DNA of 45,296 nt, taken from NCBI GenBank assembly GCA_030917815.1, contig JAUPTZ010000011.1:1-45296 (forward strand), in the 5' to 3' direction. This document shows, piece after piece, positions 42,009 through 45,296 of this stretch. Made by a program: the position numbers and the translations under genes. This DNA is from Candidatus Babelota bacterium. GTDB lineage: Bacteria; Babelota; Babeliae; Babelales; JAUPTZ01. Numbering within the stretch: position 1 is the stretch's first letter; every line of letters starts with the position of its first letter. The notes under the pieces are model-generated. The model was given only the letters and a program-made list of their open reading frames with translations. It made no database searches and was not told the origin of the DNA.

Positions 42009-43220
42009 TTACTTGCTCAATTTATCAAGCCGTTCCACCATCTCAAAAAAGACATCATGCTTTTTCTTGCCGTCAGCATCGGTTACAGCCGCATAACGCA
42101 TCATTTCTTCCCCTGCATAATCACGCGCACTTTTACCACGACTATCGGTAAAAGCCACGCCATCTTTTCCTATACGAGCAGCAAGTATGTTAACACAGTT
42201 TATCGAACCGCTCTTCACTGCAGCGATCAGAGGCGTTACCCCACTGTCATTTGGTATGACAGCACCCTGCGCACCGACCAAGTCGGCAAGGTGTTTGACG
42301 ACTGCAGCATGCCCACGCTGGGCGGCAAGTATGAGGGCCGTATTGCCCCCATCTCTATCTTTCAAATTGGTGCCGTCAAGACCGGCGGCCGACGCAAGAA
42401 GATTCACCATGTCAACCTGGCCTTCTTCGGCAGCACGCATCAGAGCGGTTTTACCTTGGTATATATCGGGCATATTAACCCCTACTGTCCCACCTTTTGC
42501 AATTAACTCAGCAACCTCATCTAATTTTTTAGCGCGCACCGCCTCCATAAGAGGGGTACAACCATGTTCATCGGCCACATTAACACTTTCATCGGAAGGC
42601 ATTACCATCCCAAACGGCTTTACCACATTTTCAACTTTTTTCTTACCTGACGAACCACTCGACATTTTTCGTGCTTTTGCGGTTACCCGTGATGCTTCGG
42701 CAAGCCGTTTTGTCGAACGAAAGCGGCTCTCTGCCTCTAGTTTGGCAATATGAGCCTTGTCTTCAGGATCCATATTTTCCATCGCCTCAGCAAGCTGCCG
42801 CTCTTTCTCTTCATCACTCAATACGACTTCCGGTGCAAGCTTTGGCTCACGACCTTCCATGTAATTCACACCCATTGCACCGCCGGTTACAATGGCAACT
42901 GCAACCGTAAGCGGCACGCCGTATTCAACCAACCCTTTTATCAGCGCCATAACAACCGGAGGCAATTTTCTTGGCTCTTCATTCGCTTCAAGCTGAGCCG
43001 CTTGCTTACGTGCATGCCTTTTTGCCCACATTGTACCGCCAAGCAACGCGCCGGTGCTCAGTACCCCGAGTGTTGTGTACGGATTATTAGTAATCAATCC
43101 AAAACGCGAGGGCTCGGTTGATTTTTTAGGTTGCCGCTTTGCTGCCGGCCCACCAAAAACCGTAGCTGTCATGGCCAGCATCATAAAAAAAAGCATTGTT
43201 TTTTGTATCATATTCTTCAT
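42009..43220 (-). CDS. Membrane protein with ankyrin repeats
   Basis: The 403-residue product has a signal-like helix (about 5-22), a hydrophobic segment near 48-65 (TTLGVLSTGALLGGTMWAK), another near 95-115 (EYGVPLTVAVAIVTGGA), a charged helical stretch, and four to five ankyrin repeats (about 210-375): CTPLMEAVRAKKLDEVAELI, KTALMRAAEEGQVDMVNLL, NTALILAAQRGHAAVVKHL and VTPLIAAVKSGSINCVNIL. Its membrane part is paralogous to the next upstream protein, which lacks ankyrins. Ankyrins bind proteins; the downstream MutS-like gene is a candidate partner. Ribosome site GGGG/AGGCG precedes ATG. Confidence 0.85.
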   Translation of the reverse strand: MKNMIQKTMLFFMMLAMTATVFGGPAAKRQPKKSTEPSRFGLITNNPYTTLGVLSTGALLGGTMWAKRHARKQAAQLEANEEPRKLPPVVMALIKGLVEYGVPLTVAVAIVTGGAMGVNYMEGREPKLAPEVVLSDEEKERQLAEAMENMDPEDKAHIAKLEAESRFRSTKRLAEASRVTAKARKMSSGSSGKKKVENVVKPFGMVMPSDESVNVADEHGCTPLMEAVRAKKLDEVAELIAKGGTVGVNMPDIYQGKTALMRAAEEGQVDMVNLLASAAGLDGTNLKDRDGGNTALILAAQRGHAAVVKHLADLVGAQGAVIPNDSGVTPLIAAVKSGSINCVNILAARIGKDGVAFTDSRGKSARDYAGEEMMRYAAVTDADGKKKHDVFFEMVERLDKLSK

Positions 43221-43249
43221 ATCGCCTACCCCACTAAGAAATTATATCG

Positions 43250-43804
43250 TTATTCTTCTGTCAAACCTTTTGCCGATGTATCTTTTGCCTGACTTCTCCT
43301 CAAATTCCTAAGATGTATAGGGCTCAGCCTTCCCTGAGGATCAAATTGCTTTTCTCTGATCATTTTTTCCTGCACCTCCCGTTCATGCCGCGCCCGATCT
43401 TCTTGCTTCATAACACGCTCAAACTCGGCTTCAGCATCGGCTTCGGTCTCTGGTCCGCCACCGGCTCCCGCAAGAGAAGCATGTGCATAGGCACCACCAG
43501 TAACCAATGAACAGGCAAGCGTAAGCGGCATACCATACTCCACTAACACCTTAATAACACCCTCAGCTTTTTGCCTTTTCTTGGCCAACTCCTGAGCCCT
43601 ACTTTTTGCCCATATCGTTCCGCCAAATACAAGGCCAGTGCCCAGTAAACCAAGCTTTGCATAGGTATAATTCGGCTCTTCTTGCGCCAATGTCTCGGCT
43701 GAAGGCACCATTTTCTTCGCTTTTGCTGATGGCCCCGCAACCACCGAAGCGGTCATACTAAGCATGATAAGCGGAACCAAAACCCCTTTTAGGATATTCT
43801 TCAT
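43250..43804 (-). CDS. Small membrane protein, paralogue of the ankyrin protein's membrane part
   Basis: GGAG lies 4 bases before ATG 43804 (184 residues). The N-terminal signal (KGVLVPLIMLSMTASVVAG), the LGLLGTGLVFGGTIWAKS segment and VLVEYGMPLTLACSLVTGGA align directly with the next protein's membrane region. The remainder is a charged E/R/K-rich helical tail with no ankyrin repeats. The pair thus shares a membrane scaffold with different C-terminal modules. It is the first gene of the probable operon continuing to 42009, 39815 and perhaps 37418, with a 29-bp gap to the next start. Confidence 0.75.
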   Translation of the reverse strand: MKNILKGVLVPLIMLSMTASVVAGPSAKAKKMVPSAETLAQEEPNYTYAKLGLLGTGLVFGGTIWAKSRAQELAKKRQKAEGVIKVLVEYGMPLTLACSLVTGGAYAHASLAGAGGGPETEADAEAEFERVMKQEDRARHEREVQEKMIREKQFDPQGRLSPIHLRNLRRSQAKDTSAKGLTEE

Positions 43805-43851
43805 ACTACTCCAATAAAGCACAGAGAGAACAACGCAATCGATTGTGACTT

Positions 43852-43881
43852 ATAGTAACAAATATCAGGCAGAAGGGTCAA
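43852..43881 (-). promoter_or_regulatory. Promoter of the ankyrin/MutS-like operon
   Basis: On the minus strand TTGACC (43876-43881), an 18-bp spacer and TACTAT (43852-43857) preceded by TGT form a good sigma-70-type promoter with an extended -10. It lies 48 bp before ATG 43804. Confidence 0.75.
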
Positions 43882-43915
43882 TGTACTACCGCTTTAACCA
43901 ATTATAATACCATCA

Positions 43916-44371
43916 CTACTCAACTTCCTCGGGACGCCAATCTATCAATAGCTCCGCAACCACCTCTTCGGCAACCGACGCCTCACGAAGCAATCGTTCA
44001 ATCTCAACCTCGGAGTGTGTTTTAAAAAATTCTTCCATATTCGCTAAACTATCGCACCCGGCTACCCGAAGAACTATCCCGAGCTTTTGCCAAAACCGCT
44101 CATACCGCTGCTTAGAACAGGCCGTACCATTTTTTAGCTCATTCGGCCCAAAATGCACCGAGTCTGATCCAACAAAGCCTCTCGCCGGTAAGGCATTTTC
44201 AAGTTAGCAAGAATCAATATGGCCAACAAAATGAAGCTCCGATACGGTATCAAACAAAGCCCAATTGGACTCAGTCGCCGGCTCGTCCCGGTCAGCACCA
44301 CACACTGAGCCTATAGAACCGATAACCGCACAAACCACCATCACCACACGCAACAAATAGACACTCAACAT
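43916..44371 (-). pseudogene. Small secreted-protein gene interrupted by one in-frame TAA
   Basis: From ATG 44371 a signal peptide (LSVYLLRVVMVVCAVIGSIGSVCGA) and about 28 further residues run to TAA at 44204-44206. The same frame then continues without another stop for 95 codons to 43916: an LENALPARGF linker, then a helical part with HFGPNELKNG and EEFFKTHSEVEIERLLRE. The downstream part is also open from ATG 44158, but that start has no ribosome site or signal peptide. The simplest reading is one secreted protein of about 150 residues with a nonsense mutation or sequencing error. The family is unknown. Confidence 0.6.
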
Positions 44372-44412
44372 CGCAGACAACCTTTCAGTAAAAAAACAGG
44401 AATTAAGCAAAA

Positions 44413-45000
44413 CTAAGAACCACCACGACGTCGCTTTTTGTGCGCCTTCTGCGCGCGCTGCCCCAAGCGTGCACGCTCAGCCAAAAGCTGCATACGCTCA
44501 TCAATTATGCTAGCTATAGCACGTAAAAGATTTACCGTAACCGGTGCTATCCGCCCATTTCTCCTGACCATAGTAAGCGCGCCTTGCGCCTGCAAAAAAT
44601 ACCGATAAGAGGCCGGGTCAATCCAAACAAGAGCATCATCAGAAACACCCGAATATGCACGATAGGTAGCTGCTGTACGACCATAAGCAGCACGAACCAA
44701 CTCTTCGTGCAACGCCCCCAACACAGCCATCCTCTCCGCAGTTTGCCCTCGGGTACTCGCCAGCGCTTCAGTCCGCCCACCGGTCACCAAAGTCAGGGGG
44801 ATTTCTGCATGCCCCGGGTCAAAGCGATGCGCATAGCTGCCACGAGCACACCGCGCCTCAAGAGCATCAAGTTCGGCCGTTAGCTCAGCCGTAAGAGGAA
44901 GAGCGCCACTCGTAGCACAGCCCCTATCAACAGCTCTTAACGAGACCGGCACCCCAAACCAAACAATACTACAGCCAACAAGCACCCATCTTGAAACCAT
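44413..45000 (-). CDS. Secreted hypothetical protein with basic C-terminus
   Basis: Six Gs lie 4 bases before ATG 45000, so the frame to 45024 is rejected. The 195-residue product has a signal peptide (1-23, WVLVGCSIVWFGVPVSLRA). It then has an A/E/L/R-rich helical domain (TAELTAELDALEARCARG, GALHEELVRAAYG) and a strongly basic end (QRAQKAHKKRRRGG). The family is not recognised. It lies upstream of the interrupted secreted gene on the same strand, with a 41-bp gap. Confidence 0.7.
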   Translation of the reverse strand: MVSRWVLVGCSIVWFGVPVSLRAVDRGCATSGALPLTAELTAELDALEARCARGSYAHRFDPGHAEIPLTLVTGGRTEALASTRGQTAERMAVLGALHEELVRAAYGRTAATYRAYSGVSDDALVWIDPASYRYFLQAQGALTMVRRNGRIAPVTVNLLRAIASIIDERMQLLAERARLGQRAQKAHKKRRRGGS

Positions 45001-45127
45001 TATTCCCCCCACGGAAAAAAACACACACCACTAAATAAAACTGACGACAACGTAACAAAGAATAGCGCATGCAGCAAAAGAAACTGCGCAGTGGCCATAA
45101 TCATGCGACGCCAAGCCCAGACTGAAG

Positions 45128-45161
45128 AAAAAAAAAGACCAACATTTTTCAATGTTGGTCT
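45128..45161 (-). terminator. Intrinsic terminator of the 16S rRNA transcript
   Basis: On the minus strand a perfect 11-bp stem AGACCAACATT/AATGTTGGTCT with a GAAA tetraloop (stem 45136-45146 and 45151-45161) is followed by a run of T. It lies about 120 bp after the 16S rRNA end. Confidence 0.93.
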
Positions 45162-45283
45162 TAAAATTTGTATGTCTATGACATCAAGCAGAAAAGCAAA
45201 ATATTCAGTTAAATAAACTAAATTGTCGTTCACACCTTACGCACGAATCTTAAGCGATTCGTACTTGGCTTTAAACTCCCTCG
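45162..45283 (-). other. 16S rRNA 3' trailer, no tRNA or 23S
   Basis: The 122 bp between the 16S end and the terminator contain only a small hairpin (CGAATC/GATTCG at 45244-45261). No tRNA-Ile, tRNA-Ala or 23S start is seen, unlike a normal rrn spacer. Confidence 0.7.
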
Positions 45284-45296
45284 AAAGGAGGTGATC
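45284..45296 (-). rRNA. rrs: 16S rRNA, 3' end (partial)
   Basis: The minus strand begins GATCACCTCCTTT, which is the conserved 3' end of 16S rRNA with the anti-Shine-Dalgarno CCTCC. The rest of the gene lies beyond the right edge. The short match is at an exact universal site and is supported by the terminator downstream. Confidence 0.85.

Noticed and set aside
43916-44158. Separate 80-residue gene
   Set aside because: No ribosome site or signal, and it continues the frame of the upstream signal-peptide ORF through one TAA.
45000-45233. 77-residue minus-strand ORF across the right edge region
   Set aside because: It runs through the 16S trailer and terminator, has no ribosome site and composition like non-coding sequence; only ATG 45000 of the real gene is kept.

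Overview
The window looks like a chromosomal piece from a small-genome, host-associated bacterium with standard code (TGA is used as a stop). Conserved cell machinery (RsmG, PlsY, SecD, HemW, UvrD/PcrA, GlmM, TlyA, GrpE) is interleaved with many signal-peptide-bearing proteins that have no clear homologue, ankyrin proteins and coiled-coil proteins. An archaeal/eukaryal-style ATP-dependent DNA ligase, secreted MutS-like ATPases and a 16S rRNA gene followed at once by a terminator fit Candidatus Dependentiae (TM6/Babeliae) best. That placement is inference from content only; a 16S or marker-gene search would decide it.

Layout. 1-2642: end of a MacB/FtsX-type permease and its ATPase (+), then an orphan ABC substrate-binding protein and rsmG (-). 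2699-4470: a secreted hypothetical protein, a dispersed hairpin repeat and an Fe/Mn-SOD-family protein (+). 4467-6822: DNA ligase and plsY (-). 6892-9878: four secreted hypothetical proteins (-). 10012-12102: tRNA-Met, secD, a repeat block and tRNA-Leu(AAG) (-). 12159-16309: three proline-rich/coiled-coil secreted proteins in one operon (-). 16343-18060: PPOX-like protein and HemW. 18193-25939: a duplicated module of two TipAL-like MerR regulators, two kinase-like proteins, an ankyrin-like protein and an alpha/beta hydrolase, with two MerR-type promoters of 19-bp spacing. 25996-31253: UvrD/PcrA, a weakly pilin-like membrane protein, glmM and a DUF502 membrane protein. 31332-34278: three secreted proteins. 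34347-37350: tlyA, an HtrA-like protease and grpE. 37418-43804: two tandem MutS-family ATPases with signal peptides behind two paralogous membrane proteins, one carrying ankyrin repeats, all downstream of one good promoter. 43916-45000: a stop-interrupted small secreted gene and another secreted protein. 45128-45296: terminator, trailer and the last 13 bases of 16S rRNA (-).

The strongest candidates for something undescribed are (a) the ankyrin/secreted-MutS operon, (b) the MerR-TipAS/hydrolase/kinase-like module with its two matched operators, and (c) a G-tract Shine-Dalgarno style seen mainly in front of the exported accessory proteins. Functional statements for hypothetical proteins are limited to visible features.
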